Assembly (NCBI GenBank): GCA_902780695.1
Contig: CACZGM010000037.1
Coordinates: 1 to 55,742, forward strand
Origin: an uncultured Ruminococcus sp.
GTDB taxonomy: Bacteria > Bacillota > Clostridia > Oscillospirales > Ruminococcaceae
Length of the DNA: 55,742 nucleotides
Direction: 5' to 3'
A program made the position numbers and the translations under genes. The notes beneath the pieces are model-generated. The model had not been told where the DNA came from, searched no databases, and saw only the letters and a program-made list of their open reading frames with translations. This document shows positions 54,684 through 55,742 of this stretch, one piece after another. How positions within the stretch are numbered: position 1 is the first letter of the stretch; each line of letters opens with the position of its first letter.

Positions 54684-55607
54684 ATGGAAACAGACGGGCG
54701 AAAACTTAAAATAAAACCTGCCGAAATACTTCTTTTCCCTTTGATCTTGATAAATAAAGGACTTACATTTTTACTGAAAAAAGCTATCGGCGAAAACTAC
54801 GGTGACGACGTTACCGAAGACGATATCATGTCAATGGTCGATGCAGGAACAGAAAGCGGAGCTATTGAGGACGATTCCGCCGAGCTTATAAGCAACGTGT
54901 TCGAGTATGACGATCTGAGCGTATCCGACGTGATGACGCATCGGGTCAACATTACTGCCATAAGCATGGAGTCCTCACTTGACGATATTATTTATCTTGC
55001 TCTTGATGAGGGATTTTCCCGCATACCGGTTTATGAAAAGACTATCGACAAGATAATAGGTGTTATAATAGTCAAAGACCTTCTTTGCCTCATCGGTAAC
55101 GAACACCTCGAAGAATTTGAGCTTAAAGAGTTCATTCGTGAAACTGTCTATGTGCCTGAAAGCTGTACCTGCAGCGACGCTTTCAAGATAATGACCGATG
55201 CAAAAGCCGGCCTTGCGGTAGTCGTTGACGAGTACGGCGGAACAGCCGGTATAGTCACACTGGAGGATATAATCGAGTCCGTAATGGGCAACATACAGGA
55301 CGAGTATGACTCCGAAAGTGCCGAGATAAAAAAGCTCGGCAAAGAAAAATATGAGATAAGCGGTGAAGCGGATCCGGACGAGGTAATGGAGCTTTTCGGG
55401 TATTCCCTGCCAGAGGATCACGAGTATGATACAATATCCGGTTTTGTTATCGACCTGCTTGAATATGTTCCGGACGACCTGCCGGAGGATTCGGACAAAA
55501 AACCTCACGTTGATTACAAGGATCTGCGCTTTGTTATCCTGTCTGTAAACGATAAATATATTGAAAGAATGATAGTGTTCAGAAACACACCTAAAGAGCA
55601 ACAGTAA
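54684..55607 (+). CDS. CorC/HlyC-type CBS-domain protein lacking the DUF21 membrane domain
   Basis: The 307-residue protein has one short hydrophobic stretch (ILLFPLILINKGLTFLLKK) and then the conserved linker DDIMSMVDAGTESGAIEDDSAELI. Two CBS domains follow (VMTHRVNITAISMESSLDDII and VPESCTCSDAFKIM...VVDEYGGTAGIVTLEDIIE), and a C-terminal CorC_HlyC domain ending RMIVFRN. Full CNNM/CorC magnesium transporters have a 3-4 helix DUF21 domain of about 190 residues before the CBS pair; here it is absent, as in E. coli CorC. It is 11 bp after tatD, with AAAGGAC upstream. A role in Mg2+/Co2+ homeostasis is family-level inference. Confidence 0.88.
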   Translation: METDGRKLKIKPAEILLFPLILINKGLTFLLKKAIGENYGDDVTEDDIMSMVDAGTESGAIEDDSAELISNVFEYDDLSVSDVMTHRVNITAISMESSLDDIIYLALDEGFSRIPVYEKTIDKIIGVIIVKDLLCLIGNEHLEEFELKEFIRETVYVPESCTCSDAFKIMTDAKAGLAVVVDEYGGTAGIVTLEDIIESVMGNIQDEYDSESAEIKKLGKEKYEISGEADPDEVMELFGYSLPEDHEYDTISGFVIDLLEYVPDDLPEDSDKKPHVDYKDLRFVILSVNDKYIERMIVFRNTPKEQQ

Positions 55608-55613
55608 AATCCA

Positions 55614-55640
55614 ACCGCCGGAGGACGAGCCTTCGGCGGT
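55614..55640 (+). terminator. Terminator after the CorC gene
   Basis: ACCGCCGGAGG pairs with CCTTCGGCGGT (11 bp, one G-U) around a 5-base loop, and ATTATTATTT follows. Confidence 0.85.
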
Positions 55641-55670
55641 ATTATTATTTAATGTCTGCTCATCAATCGT

Positions 55671-55704
55671 GAACAGGCTTCATAGCGCAGCTTGAAGCCT
55701 GTTC
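55671..55704. repeat. Hairpin at the window end
   Basis: GAACAGGCTTC / GAAGCCTGTTC give an 11-bp perfect stem with a 12-base loop (ATAGCGCAGCTT). No T-run follows on the plus strand. It could be a repeat element, or a terminator or RNA feature of a gene beyond the window. Confidence 0.45.
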
Positions 55705-55742
55705 GCGGTTGCAAAAGTGCAAGGAAAATTCCAGAATAATCA

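Overview
The window reads as chromosomal DNA of a Gram-positive anaerobe of the Clostridia, most likely a Ruminococcus-like member of the Oscillospirales. The evidence is the hprK-PHP-glcK-murB-rapZ-whiA cluster, Firmicutes-type AGGAGG ribosome sites with some GTG and TTG starts, a THF riboswitch, a pyrophosphate-type phosphofructokinase beside a biotin transcarboxylase-like cluster, and intracellular glycan-degrading enzymes under LacI regulators. No rRNA, tRNA, insertion sequence, prophage or CRISPR array was seen. Nearly all genes are on the minus strand; the exceptions are 8149-9746 and 52889-55607.

Layout. 1-7828 (minus): a membrane-protein-led run (5-TM protein, 789-residue zinc-motif protein, aminotransferase, degenerate metallo-beta-lactamase-fold protein, GH13 glucanase), then the 5' part of rmuC cut by the window edge. 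8149-9746 (plus): PPi-type phosphofructokinase coupled to a small unknown protein. 9799-12986 (minus): three genes for a transcarboxylase/oxaloacetate-decarboxylase-like biotin complex without membrane subunits. 13090-18328: VOC protein, RNase R, a tRNA methyltransferase and a large membrane protein, tightly packed. 18410-21148: a membrane protein with three RING-like zinc fingers, and a MATE exporter. 21377-22877: metY with a strong promoter and a Cys-ending leader peptide. 22907-26985: ilvB-ilvN-ilvC and comF behind a structured leader. 27001-36949: a pyrimidine/carbamoyl-phosphate operon (pyrC, pyrF, carA, carB, pyrK, pyrD) carrying three unrelated small genes and a frameshifted carB. 37043-39997: proC, a folate ECF transporter under a THF riboswitch, and ATP-dependent pfkA. 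40119-45606: the hprK-PHP-glcK-murB-rapZ-whiA cluster. 45681-52647: a LacI regulator with a GH95 and a GH2 glycosidase. 52822-55607 (plus): a second LacI regulator, TatD nuclease and a CorC-type CBS protein.

How the genes fit together. Glucose is phosphorylated by the ROK glucokinase. Glycolysis can pass through either an ATP- or a PPi-dependent phosphofructokinase. The transcarboxylase-like trio would move carboxyl groups between oxaloacetate/pyruvate and an acyl-CoA. HprK and the LacI regulators supply carbon control, and the GH95/GH2 pair points to trimming of fucosylated and galactosylated glycan fragments inside the cell. Amino acid (Ile/Val, Met/Cys, Pro) and pyrimidine synthesis genes indicate considerable biosynthetic independence.

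The most interesting items are the metY leader, in which the Cys codons and stop codon of a 21-residue peptide form one arm of a long RNA stem; the THF riboswitch followed by a ribosome-site-sequestering helix; a small palindromic insertion that swapped the C-terminus of a membrane protein; the frameshift in carB; and a metallo-beta-lactamase-fold protein that has lost most of its metal ligands.
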